The notes beneath the pieces are model-generated. The model made no database searches. It was not told where the DNA came from and saw nothing but the letters and a program-made list of their open reading frames with translations. The translations under genes and the position numbers were made by a program. A DNA stretch of 64,000 nt, taken from contig NZ_CP066167.1 in NCBI RefSeq assembly GCF_016132545.1, forward strand, positions 2,445,001 to 2,509,000, written 5' to 3'. Of the stretch, positions 18,659 to 26,799 are shown one piece after another. Position 1 is the stretch's first letter. Every line of letters starts with the position of its first letter. Source of the DNA: Spongiibacter nanhainus (lineage in GTDB: Bacteria; Pseudomonadota; Gammaproteobacteria; Pseudomonadales; Spongiibacteraceae).

Positions 18659-21322
18659 ATGAAAATGCGACACCCCACGTTTGCCCGCACGCTAATGGCC
18701 ACGGCAGTGGCTTCACAGCTGGCCCTGGCGCCGATTACCGCTAACGCTGCTTCATCGCTCAAACTCCTGGGTATCACGCTTTTCGTACTGCCCGAGTCGA
18801 ACGCCAAAAACCCCTCCATACTCTCTCCCATCACCGACCCTCTCGGCCAATCTCTATCGCCTCTGGTAGATATGCTGGATGAGAACCTAAACGTAGTTAC
18901 CGACGCCGTCGATGATCAACTCGGTGTCCCTTTGCTCGACGCGCTGTCCCCTATCACCGAGCCGCTGACAACCGCCATTGAACCCATCACTGACCCGGTT
19001 GATGGTATTGTTCATGAAGTCACCGGTGGCGAGGTCTCCGACGCACTGACCAACAGCGATGACAACACTAAAGACGGCGACGGCATTGTTAACGACATCC
19101 TCGGTGACACCGCGGCCGAATCTCGCGGCGGTGAAGACGGCATCGAAATCTCCCCGCTGGCTCCCATTACCGGTCCATTGGGCGAATCACTAAAACCCCT
19201 TGTAGACGCCATCGACTTGGGCCTCGACCCACTTACGGATGTAGTCGATGACCAGCTGGTTGAACCCATACTCGACGCAGTCGCTCCTCTCACTGACCCA
19301 GTGCTAGAAGCGATTGAACCCCTGACCAACCCTGTAGATGGCCTGGTTGCCGACCTGACCGGCGGCAGTCTGGAAGACTCACTGACCAACATCGATGACA
19401 ACACCAAAGATGGTAACGGCCTCGTCAATGACCTGTTGGGCGGCGAGACCGCAAACAACGACAGTGGCCTGGAGTCCGGCGAAACCTCCGCACTTGAGCC
19501 CATCACCAAGCCCCTGGGCGAAGGCTTGGCACCGCTGGTGGACTGGCTCGACACCGAGCTCGACCCCATTACGGACGCCATCGACGATCAAGTGGGTGAA
19601 ACCCTGCTCGGCGGCCTTGAGCCCGTACTCTTCCCTGTGCTTAATGAGCTGTCTCCGGTGACTGACCCCATCGACGGTATTGTTGAGGATGTCACCGGCG
19701 GCAGTCTGGAAGACGCTCTTACAAACGACGACGACAACACCAAAGATGGTGACGGCATCGTCAACGACTTGCTGGGTGGCGACCAGGTAGCCGATAGCGG
19801 CACTGAAGATGGCGAGATGTCACCCCTGCCCCTGATCACCGAGCCACTGGGTGAGGCCCTGGAAGAATTGGTTGACGCCGTCGATACCGGCCTCGACCCA
19901 CTCACTGACGTGGTAGACGACGAACTGGTAGAGCCGATCCTGGACGGTGTTGAACCCGTTCTTGATCCAGCACTGGCTGCGCTCGAGGGTGTTACTGATC
20001 CAGTAGACGGTATCGTTGAAGACCTCACTGGCGGCAGCCTGGAAGACGCGCTGACCAACAACGACGACAACGTCGATGACGGCAACGGCCTGGTTAATGA
20101 CCTGCTGGGTGGTGGTGACGAAGAAAACCTGGCCAGCGGTACCGAAGAAGGGGAAAGCTCAGCACTTGAGCCTATTACTGCGCAACTGGGCGACAGTATT
20201 GCCCCGCTCATTGATGCTGTAGACGAAACGCTTGACCCCGTCACCGACGCTATCGATGACGAAATTGGCGAAACCCTGATCAGTGGCCTGGATCCCGTAC
20301 TGAACCCCGTATTAGAGGCCGCAGAACCAGTCACCGACCCGGTAGACGGCATCCTTGCCGACGTCACTGGTGGCAGCCTGGAAGATGCCCTTAGCAACGA
20401 TGATGATAACACCGCCGATGGCGACGGCATCGTCAACGACCTGCTGGGCGCTGATCAGGTCGCCGGCAGTGGCACCGAAGCGGGCGAAACCTCGCCCCTG
20501 GGTGGCTTGACCGACCCGCTGGGTGAAGCGGTCGCCCCCCTTATCGACTCCGTAGATGACGGCGCTGCACCGCTCACTGACGCGGCAGATGCCGGTGTTG
20601 AGCAGGTCCTCGCCGCAGCAGAGCCCGTGGTAGGTCCCATCACCAATGCGGTGGAGCCTGTGACCGACCCCGTAGATGGGCTGATCAGTGATGTCACCGG
20701 CGGCAGCTTGGAAGATGCCCTGACCACTAACGACGACAATGCAGCCGATGGCAGCGGTCTGGTCAACGACGTACTGGGCGGAGGCAATGGCGGCCTGCAA
20801 TTGGCCTTTAACAACGGCAGCGACAACCCGGCGCTGATCGCCCTCCTAGACCCCAACCTTGCCGCTGAAGGCCGCTGCGAAGACAGCGACGGTGATGGCG
20901 TCTGCAACAGCCAGGATAGCTGCGCCGATACCCCGGTTGGCAAAGCCGTGCTGCCCAATGGATGCCACCTGGGTACAATCCAGCCGCTGCGACTGGAAGG
21001 CGTGTTCTTTGAGTTCGATAGCGCGACACTAACCCCCAATGCCGAGCGTATACTGGACCAAGTGAGCTTGATGATTCAGCAATCGACGGTGGCTCGTTTT
21101 GAGATTGCCGGTCACACCGACGCGAAGGGCGAAGAGACTTACAATCAGTCCCTGTCTCAGCAACGCTCCGAATCCGTTAAACGTTACCTCAGCGAAAAAG
21201 GCATTGCTGCAGAGCGCTTGCAGGCAAAAGGCTACGGCGAATCAATGCCGTTGGCTGACAACGACACCGACGCTGGCCGGGCAGAAAACCGCCGCGTCGA
21301 GCTAAAAGTCATCGAACAATAA
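18659..21322 (+). CDS. Exported six-repeat acidic protein with a C-terminal OmpA peptidoglycan-binding domain
   Basis: An 887-residue protein with a Sec signal peptide (about residues 1-31). Residues about 55-726 are six tandem units of 111-113 residues, each with a PLGxxLxPLVD helical start, a TDPVDGIVxDVTGG centre and an Asp-rich loop such as DDNTKDGDGIVNDLLG that looks like a calcium-binding DxDxDG element. Units alternate in type: loops 1, 3, 5 read DGDGIV and loops 2, 4, 6 read DGNGLV or DGSGLV. A thrombospondin-3-like segment (DSDGDGVCNSQDSC, from C740) and an OmpA domain (about 782-887, NQSLSQQRSESVKRYL) follow. It is paired with a TpsB-like transporter gene. A surface or cell-wall-anchored adhesin role is inference. 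Confidence 0.85.
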   Translation: MKMRHPTFARTLMATAVASQLALAPITANAASSLKLLGITLFVLPESNAKNPSILSPITDPLGQSLSPLVDMLDENLNVVTDAVDDQLGVPLLDALSPITEPLTTAIEPITDPVDGIVHEVTGGEVSDALTNSDDNTKDGDGIVNDILGDTAAESRGGEDGIEISPLAPITGPLGESLKPLVDAIDLGLDPLTDVVDDQLVEPILDAVAPLTDPVLEAIEPLTNPVDGLVADLTGGSLEDSLTNIDDNTKDGNGLVNDLLGGETANNDSGLESGETSALEPITKPLGEGLAPLVDWLDTELDPITDAIDDQVGETLLGGLEPVLFPVLNELSPVTDPIDGIVEDVTGGSLEDALTNDDDNTKDGDGIVNDLLGGDQVADSGTEDGEMSPLPLITEPLGEALEELVDAVDTGLDPLTDVVDDELVEPILDGVEPVLDPALAALEGVTDPVDGIVEDLTGGSLEDALTNNDDNVDDGNGLVNDLLGGGDEENLASGTEEGESSALEPITAQLGDSIAPLIDAVDETLDPVTDAIDDEIGETLISGLDPVLNPVLEAAEPVTDPVDGILADVTGGSLEDALSNDDDNTADGDGIVNDLLGADQVAGSGTEAGETSPLGGLTDPLGEAVAPLIDSVDDGAAPLTDAADAGVEQVLAAAEPVVGPITNAVEPVTDPVDGLISDVTGGSLEDALTTNDDNAADGSGLVNDVLGGGNGGLQLAFNNGSDNPALIALLDPNLAAEGRCEDSDGDGVCNSQDSCADTPVGKAVLPNGCHLGTIQPLRLEGVFFEFDSATLTPNAERILDQVSLMIQQSTVARFEIAGHTDAKGEETYNQSLSQQRSESVKRYLSEKGIAAERLQAKGYGESMPLADNDTDAGRAENRRVELKVIEQ
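18839..20848 (+). repeat. Six in-frame coding repeats of 333-339 bp with two-unit periodicity
   Basis: The codon for the conserved Pro of the PLG motif recurs at 18839, 19175, 19511, 19844, 20183 and 20516, giving periods of 336, 336, 333, 339 and 333 bp. Protein similarity alternates (units 2 and 4 share VVDD-LVEPILD; units 3 and 5 share AIDD-GETL-GL), so the array grew by duplication of a two-unit block. Confidence 0.85.
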
Positions 21323-21332
21323 GGTTAAACTG

Positions 21333-21352
21333 GCGCCCGAAAAACCGGGCGC
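21333..21352 (+). promoter_or_regulatory. Intercistronic RNA hairpin
   Basis: GCGCCCG-AAAAAC-CGGGCGC forms a perfect 7-bp stem in the 62-bp gap between the repeat-protein gene and the TpsB-like gene. There is no T tract after it, so it is more likely a processing or stability element, or partial attenuator, than a full terminator. Confidence 0.45.
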
Positions 21353-21384
21353 AGCACAATATTTATTAATGTAGGGAGAAAACA

Positions 21385-23106
21385 ATGGCGATTGATTTGC
21401 CACCAGTACTACCCCCCGTACTGGCCGATCAAGCTCAAGTTGAGGCGCTGCAGAGCAATAGCGGGCAGCCCATTATCGAAAGTGTGGCCGACACGCCGCT
21501 GAAAATTTTTGGCAACCGCCACCTCAGTGAAGAGGACGTGCGCACTATTGTCTCCGGCGCCGCCACCCCCTCAGACGCGATTATCTCGCTGACCCGCCGT
21601 TACTATGAGAGCGGCAACCTGCTGATGAAGGTCCACTACATCCGCTCCATCGACGCTATTCTGGTGTTTGTCGACCAGCTCACCTTGACCGAAGTGAAGG
21701 GCGACCCCCAGGCAGCCGCTCACTTTCGCGACCTTGAAGGCGATAACGATCTGACCATCTCCGAGTTCGACCGCGAGCGGGTGCTGGCCGACCTCCAGGC
21801 CACCCGAGCCGGCTACGAATACAGCATCAGCTATGAAGAAGGCGCCAATAACAACGTGGCGATGGTGTTTAATCGCAGCGACAAAGCCGATGCCAAGCTG
21901 ACCGAGTTTGTGGTGGAAGCCAACAACAAAGGCAGCCGCTTCCTGGGCCGCTACTTTGGCCTGGCTGGCGTCAACCACAGTTTTAAAGACGGCACCAAAG
22001 TGGCCGCCGCCTACCAGACCGCATTTACCGATCTGGGTGAATCACGGGATGGCGAGGAGCTGAACCAGTACAGCCTGTCAGTGGACAAGCCCTTTACCAC
22101 GGGCCTCTATGGTGTAGACCTTGGCTATATCGAGTATGAGCGCAAACTGAAGGTTAACTCCCAAAACTCAACGAGTGGCGCCGGTCTCACCGATCTGCTG
22201 GGCGATTTGCCCTTATTGGGCGACGTATGTGGCCTGCTGGGTCTGTGCGGCGGCACCGGTAACCCTGAATCTCTCGGCCTGGATGCCGAAATCACCCAGT
22301 TCGCTCTCCGCGGGGAGCAGGTATTGTTCAGTACTCCTTGGCAACGCATCACCTTGAACCAACGCTTAGAGTTAGTCGATTCAACCATTGAGGTACAAGG
22401 TGCGTCGGACAAACTGCTCGAAGAGGAGTATCAGGTCGCGGAGCTTGGCGCCAAGTATTCTCGCACTAGCTATCAGGATCAGGACTCCGCACCGTCCCAG
22501 TTCTCGGCGAGCTTGAAACTCCGCGCCGGTTTTGGCGATGGCGGCACTCTCGATGATTACCCGGCCTTCCGCGCGGCCTACCAAGCGCAATTCCCGGGTG
22601 AACCGGTCCCAGAGGTGGTAGCTCAGGCCCGCACCGCGGAGTTTATTGCTCTGCGCCCAGAGGCAAACTATCAGCTGAAAGTCGCAGACAACCTCGCTTG
22701 GGTATCCACTGCCAAGGCGCAATTTGCCGACGAGCAGGTCCCCCAGCAGCAACAGTTTATTCTGGGCGGCATGGATACGCTGAGCGCCTACCTGCCAGGC
22801 ATTTTGGTGGGGGATGAAGGTTACTTTGCCGACACCCGCTTGGAGTCTCGCTACACCTGGAACGACTTTATTGTGGTGCCTTCCGTGTTTGTCGAGTATG
22901 GCGGCGCCTGGTACAACAATGCGGGCTCCCCCCAAGGCGACGAGCAAACCATTGGTGACGCAGGGTTGCGCCTGAAAGTGAATTACAAGTCCTTCCTGTA
23001 CACGGAAATCGTCGCAGCGCGCCCCGTCTACGACGATGTCGCCGACGATGACCGTCTCGATGATCTGGAAGCCGACTTCTACTGGCGTATTCGCGCCACG
23101 TTCTAG
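21385..23106 (+). CDS. TpsB/ShlB-like outer membrane transporter
   Basis: A 573-residue POTRA plus 16-strand-type barrel protein of the two-partner secretion transporter family. Residues about 38-165 contain one or two POTRA-like units (LKIFGNRHLSEEDVRTIVSG, then TLTEVKGD), and the barrel includes FILGGMDTLSAYLPGILVGD near 457-476, corresponding to the family motif around the conserved R/GGY and GD.G elements, and ends in F (WRIRATF), as outer membrane proteins do. No signal peptide is visible (MAIDLPPVLPPVLADQ) and an in-frame stop lies just upstream, so export is unexplained. AGGGAG precedes the ATG. It would act with the upstream repeat protein. Confidence 0.75.
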   Translation: MAIDLPPVLPPVLADQAQVEALQSNSGQPIIESVADTPLKIFGNRHLSEEDVRTIVSGAATPSDAIISLTRRYYESGNLLMKVHYIRSIDAILVFVDQLTLTEVKGDPQAAAHFRDLEGDNDLTISEFDRERVLADLQATRAGYEYSISYEEGANNNVAMVFNRSDKADAKLTEFVVEANNKGSRFLGRYFGLAGVNHSFKDGTKVAAAYQTAFTDLGESRDGEELNQYSLSVDKPFTTGLYGVDLGYIEYERKLKVNSQNSTSGAGLTDLLGDLPLLGDVCGLLGLCGGTGNPESLGLDAEITQFALRGEQVLFSTPWQRITLNQRLELVDSTIEVQGASDKLLEEEYQVAELGAKYSRTSYQDQDSAPSQFSASLKLRAGFGDGGTLDDYPAFRAAYQAQFPGEPVPEVVAQARTAEFIALRPEANYQLKVADNLAWVSTAKAQFADEQVPQQQQFILGGMDTLSAYLPGILVGDEGYFADTRLESRYTWNDFIVVPSVFVEYGGAWYNNAGSPQGDEQTIGDAGLRLKVNYKSFLYTEIVAARPVYDDVADDDRLDDLEADFYWRIRATF

Positions 23107-23133
23107 ATCGCCCAAAGACAGGTGAGAAAACAA

Positions 23134-23164
23134 AAAGACCGGCTCAAAAGGCCGGTCTTTTTTT
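23134..23164. terminator. Bidirectional intrinsic terminator between the TpsB-like gene and speC
   Basis: AAAGACCGGC-TCAAAAG-GCCGGTCTTT forms a 10-bp stem followed by a T run on the plus strand and preceded by an A run that serves the minus strand. The genes on both sides converge here. Confidence 0.92.
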
Positions 23165-23202
23165 GTATGAACTTTGACAGTGAGAGCTGCGATTTCGCCG
23201 TT

Positions 23203-24375
23203 CTACAGATCGCCTTCCTCGCCAATCACATAAGACTGCAACGGCGGAAAGCCGTTAAACTCAATGGAACTGTAGCTGGTGGTATAGGCCCCGGTAGACA
23301 ACCAGTAGAGTCTGTCGCCCTCTTGCAGCGTATCGGGCAGAGCATAACGATGGTCCTGGTACATAATGTCGAGGCTGTCGCAGGTCGGACCGGCGATGAT
23401 CACGTCTTCCACGCCCTCGCCTTCCCGGTCCCAGGCCAAGGGGTACTTGATTGCCTCCCCAAGGGTCTCGATCATGCCGCCAAACAGGCCTACGTCCAGA
23501 TAAACCCAACGATCCAGGGCATCCTGGGATTTCCGCGATACCTGCACCACCTCACTGACCAATACGCCGGCCTCGCCCACCAAGGAGCGCCCTGGCTCAA
23601 TCAGCACCTGGGGCACCGCGTCGCCAAAGTCCTCGTCGAGAAAGCGCCGAATGGCCGTGCCATAGGCCGCCAGATCGTGCTGTCGCGGCGCGTAGTTGGC
23701 GGGCATACCGCCCCCCATATTGATCATCTCAAGGGAGATTCCAGATTCCGCCAACCGATCAAAAATAAACCGCACCTTGGCGATGGCCGCATCCCAAGTG
23801 GCAATATCCCGCTGCTGGGAGCCAACGTGAAAGGAAATACCGTGAGGCTCCAAGCCCAGCTCCTGAGCCAACAGGATCAGCTCTATCGCCATATCCGCCT
23901 GGCAACCAAACTTGCGGGATAAGGGCCAGTCGGCGGTTTCCGAGCCCTCGGTGAGCACCCGGATATAAACCTGACTCCCTGGCGCATATTTTGCTAGATT
24001 ACGAATATCGGACTCGCAGTCACTGGCAAACAAGGTAATGCCCTGTTGATGCGCGAACTCGATATCGGCGGATTTTTTAATGGTGTTGCCGTAACTCATC
24101 CGCGCCGGACTGATGCCCAAAGACAATAACTTGCGCAACTCATAGACAGAAGCGATGTCAAAGCTTGCGCCCAGCTCGTCGAGGCAACGGATAATGGCCG
24201 CATCCGGGTTGGCCTTCACCGCGTAGTAAATTCCGGCATAGGGAAAGGCATCCGCCATATCGCGATAGCGCTGGCGGATGGTGTCCAGGTCAATCACCAC
24301 AAAGGGTGTTGCCTTGTCTTTGGCGAATTCTCGAATCCGCTGCCAGCGGTCGGGACGAAGTACAGTCTGCTGCAT
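23203..24375 (-). CDS. speC: Ornithine decarboxylase, type III PLP fold
   Basis: A 390-residue alanine-racemase-fold decarboxylase making putrescine from ornithine. The PLP lysine is K54 in IYYAVKANP, the phosphate/substrate motif EPGRSLVGEAG is at 260-270 and the active-site cysteine is C332 in GPTCDSLD. The length and sequence type match the short ODC of Pseudomonas (about 387) rather than the 720-residue enterobacterial enzyme. A lysine/ornithine decarboxylase or carboxynorspermidine decarboxylase is possible, but the nearby speD-speE pair favours ODC. The ATG at 24375 is where homology starts; the frame stays open upstream. Confidence 0.88.
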   Translation of the reverse strand: MQQTVLRPDRWQRIREFAKDKATPFVVIDLDTIRQRYRDMADAFPYAGIYYAVKANPDAAIIRCLDELGASFDIASVYELRKLLSLGISPARMSYGNTIKKSADIEFAHQQGITLFASDCESDIRNLAKYAPGSQVYIRVLTEGSETADWPLSRKFGCQADMAIELILLAQELGLEPHGISFHVGSQQRDIATWDAAIAKVRFIFDRLAESGISLEMINMGGGMPANYAPRQHDLAAYGTAIRRFLDEDFGDAVPQVLIEPGRSLVGEAGVLVSEVVQVSRKSQDALDRWVYLDVGLFGGMIETLGEAIKYPLAWDREGEGVEDVIIAGPTCDSLDIMYQDHRYALPDTLQEGDRLYWLSTGAYTTSYSSIEFNGFPPLQSYVIGEEGDL

Positions 24376-24592
24376 AGTGGTCTTTGCCCCTGTAGAGCCA
24401 ATTGACGAGACAGAGAATGTCGATGGGCGCAAAAGCCGCGCAGTCTACCTTGAGACGCGGGAAAAGAAAAATTCATATTTCCCATTGCTTGGTGTCACAA
24501 GGCTGAAACCTGGCCCACCAATAATCGATCGGGCCCAACAAAGAAAAGAACAGTTTACGGCACAGTGTTACGTGCCGAAGGAGTTAACAAGA

Positions 24593-24775
24593 ATGGACAG
24601 TCAAAATCAGGAAATCAACGTAAAAAACCTCTGCAGCCGCAAGCTTTGGGAGCTGCTGAAAAATGCCGAGTGGCAAGACAACGCCGAGCGCTTCGCTATC
24701 GAACGCGAGCTATCGGGCCGTCGCCACTATTTGGAAGAGCTCAAACAGCTCAGCGCCAGAGAAACCATGCATTAA
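24593..24775 (+). CDS. Small hypothetical protein (60 aa)
   Basis: A 60-residue, mostly helical, charged protein (LCSRKLWELLKNAEWQDNAE region) with one cysteine and no membrane segment. I do not recognise a family. AAGGAG stands 10-15 bp before the ATG at 24593, in a frame that stays open far upstream, so the start is uncertain. Its 3' end overlaps the convergent GspF-like gene by 26 bp. The 217-bp gap to speC holds no feature I can define. Confidence 0.5.
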   Translation: MDSQNQEINVKNLCSRKLWELLKNAEWQDNAERFAIERELSGRRHYLEELKQLSARETMH

Positions 24776-25694
24776 TCAATACAAGATAAGCAACATAACC
24801 CAGTAGTAAGGCGCCCGGCACAGCCCGGGTCCAAAATCTCAGATTACTCTCACAATTGTCGTGCATGGCCAGCCCCAGTTGAGCGGGAACCTCACTGGCG
24901 CTGACCCCAGTTGGCATTGCCTCAAACCTGACGCCCTCCAGCACCCCCTCTGCCATCAGCGCCGCTGACAGTGGCTTACCACCCTCTACCGCTTTCGACA
25001 CCTTGAAATAGCGCACCTTCACTGGACTATCCGGCATTCGCCGCGCCGCTTGGGTCAGCGCCTGTTTTAGCGAAAACCCCGCCGCGACGCAGTCCGCCAG
25101 ATGGTTGATGTAATGGTAGTTTTGGTATTGACGCAGCGCTGCGCCCACGCCTGGCAAGCCAAACAACCCCGAGCTGAACCAGTGGCGAAGGCTGCGCCGC
25201 TGCCTGATTAAGGGTAACAGCACAGCAACGGCCAGCAGTGGCGCCAGTCCAAAGCCAATAGCCGCTACCCCGAGCTCGTCAGCAGACCCGGTGGCGCCCC
25301 GGGATAACACTGGCAGTAGTGCCGCCAGTACCAACCCGACAGTCGCTGACAGCCAAAGGCCCCGTCGCAATCGTCGACTGCATTCCACCTGCAAGCGGTA
25401 GTGCTCCGCCAAACGCAAATAGACACGCCCCAGGTTGCCCACAGCCAGTCCCAAGCGCATAAACTGCAACTCCCACTCCCTGAACAGCCCCCCTTCTCGC
25501 AGCTCATCCAGCACTACCTGCTGGCCATCGGCAAATTGCTGTGCCAGCGAGTCGAGCTTGGCACGCTGGGCGGTTTGCTCCCCACGGCTGAGTAGGGCCA
25601 CCACCTGATCCCAATCGTGGTCTTTAGATTGGCTGACATCGTAGAGAGATTGAAAAAGTACGTAGCGCTGTGCAGCGCGGGCGGCGAAGGGCAT
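24750..25694 (-). CDS. Lone type II secretion F-domain (GspF/PilC-like) membrane protein
   Basis: A 314-residue protein with two degenerate GspF-type helical domains (about residues 30-110 and 190-290) separated by two hydrophobic segments (about 112-132 and 140-162) and ending in another (VPGALLLGYVAYLVLINAWF). GspF/PilC proteins form the inner-membrane platform of type II secretion and type IV pili. No GspE-type ATPase or pseudopilin gene accompanies it here, so it may serve a system encoded elsewhere or have another role. The chosen ATG at 25694 has only a weak ribosome binding site. Confidence 0.65.
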   Translation of the reverse strand: MPFAARAAQRYVLFQSLYDVSQSKDHDWDQVVALLSRGEQTAQRAKLDSLAQQFADGQQVVLDELREGGLFREWELQFMRLGLAVGNLGRVYLRLAEHYRLQVECSRRLRRGLWLSATVGLVLAALLPVLSRGATGSADELGVAAIGFGLAPLLAVAVLLPLIRQRRSLRHWFSSGLFGLPGVGAALRQYQNYHYINHLADCVAAGFSLKQALTQAARRMPDSPVKVRYFKVSKAVEGGKPLSAALMAEGVLEGVRFEAMPTGVSASEVPAQLGLAMHDNCESNLRFWTRAVPGALLLGYVAYLVLINAWFLWR

Positions 25695-25831
25695 GTAAAA
25701 TCCGTTAGCAATTGAAAATGCACCAGCAAGGCGCCATTTACTGTAGCATAGTGCCGGCGTTGTGCCCGACGAGTCTCGCCAATTTGCGCTACTCGGCAAA
25801 CGGCACCTGTCATCGAACTACGGACCGATAA

Positions 25832-26317
25832 ATGATCTTCAGACTGATTATTGCCGCGGCGGTACTGTATTTACTGTACCGTTTCGTTAAATACGTGCAG
25901 AACAAACCGAGTAAAGATCGGCGCTCTTACTACATCACCCTGCTAGTTGGCTTGGCGGCTGCCGGGCTGGTGCTTATGTCGGTGACTGGGCGAGTACACT
26001 GGATTGCCGGTTTAGTCGGCGGCGCCCTGCCCTTTGTCCGGCAGTTTTTGCTTAACCATGTTTACAACAAGATCAGTCAGTCCTCTCAAAATAACACCGG
26101 CGAACAGCAATCCGGGGCCGAGCCGAGTCACCGGGGAAATATGACCGAAGCCGAAGCCCTGAAAGTTCTGGGCCTGGAACCCGGCGCCAGTGAGGACGAC
26201 ATCATTCGCGCCCACCGCCAGCTGATTCAGAAACTTCACCCCGACCGGGGTGGCAATGATTACCTGGCCAGCCAACTCAATGACGCCAAAGCCTGTTTGC
26301 TTAAGCGCTACAGTTAG
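25832..26317 (+). CDS. Membrane-anchored J-domain protein
   Basis: A 161-residue protein with two or three N-terminal hydrophobic segments (about residues 2-17, 35-51 and 57-73), a polar linker and a C-terminal truncated J domain (about 105-161) with the DnaK-activating HPD at 136-138 (KLHPDRGG). The layout is like Tim14/Pam18 and related bacterial membrane co-chaperones, which recruit Hsp70 to the membrane. It is divergent from the GspF-like gene. Substrate unknown. Confidence 0.8.
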   Translation: MIFRLIIAAAVLYLLYRFVKYVQNKPSKDRRSYYITLLVGLAAAGLVLMSVTGRVHWIAGLVGGALPFVRQFLLNHVYNKISQSSQNNTGEQQSGAEPSHRGNMTEAEALKVLGLEPGASEDDIIRAHRQLIQKLHPDRGGNDYLASQLNDAKACLLKRYS

Positions 26318-26371
26318 GGCTCTCTCTCACATCGGACTCAAACCAAACGCAACACTAGATACAAGTATTCC

Positions 26372-26704
26372 ATGGGTACAATTTTCGTTATTCAAAACCA
26401 GTACGGACACTATCTCAGCAAGCAATCAGAGTGGGTGGACGGCCGCGACAAGCGCATTCTCTACCGGACGGTTCACCGGGATGAAGCCGTCAACACGGTG
26501 TTCGAGCTGAGCAGCAAAGACGTGGCACTGCGTGCCGCGCCACTGGAGTGCGAGGTGGATGAGAACAACCACCCCAAAGTGGAACACGCTCCGGCCATGT
26601 TCACACCCAGTGAACGGGCTGGGGGAGAGGGCACGGTGGACAACAGCGCTGAAGAAGAAACGCAAGCGGCAAGCGCCGGTGGGAACAAATCTGAAAATTT
26701 GTAA
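26372..26704 (+). CDS. Conserved-looking hypothetical protein (110 aa)
   Basis: A 110-residue soluble protein with a folded-looking N-terminal 70 residues (FVIQNQYGHYLSKQSEWVDG, then RTVHRDEAVNTVFELSSKD) and a disordered acidic/Ser/Ala-rich tail. I do not recognise a named domain. It follows the J-domain gene by 54 bp in the same direction and precedes htpX, but the heat-shock-type promoter before htpX suggests separate control. Confidence 0.55.
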   Translation: MGTIFVIQNQYGHYLSKQSEWVDGRDKRILYRTVHRDEAVNTVFELSSKDVALRAAPLECEVDENNHPKVEHAPAMFTPSERAGGEGTVDNSAEEETQAASAGGNKSENL

Positions 26705-26725
26705 TCCATTTGTCATCCTGCAGAG

Positions 26726-26754
26726 CTTTAAAAACCCTCTGGGATACCCCATTT
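26726..26754 (+). promoter_or_regulatory. Sigma32-type heat-shock promoter of htpX
   Basis: CTTTAAA (26726-26732), a 14-bp spacer, then CCCCATTT (26747-26754) match the sigma32 consensus CTTGAAA-N13/15-CCCCATNT with one mismatch in the -35. The ATG of htpX is about 45 bp downstream. htpX is a known heat-shock gene, which supports the call. Confidence 0.75.
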
Positions 26755-26799
26755 CCATATAGTATTTTACGGCTTCGTCACTAGAGGATTTGCGCCGCC

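Noticed and set aside
19588-20436. 282-codon Ser/Pro-rich minus-strand frame inside the repeat-protein gene
   Set aside because: It is the antisense image of the Asp/Gly-rich coding repeats and repeats with the same period; no start signal.
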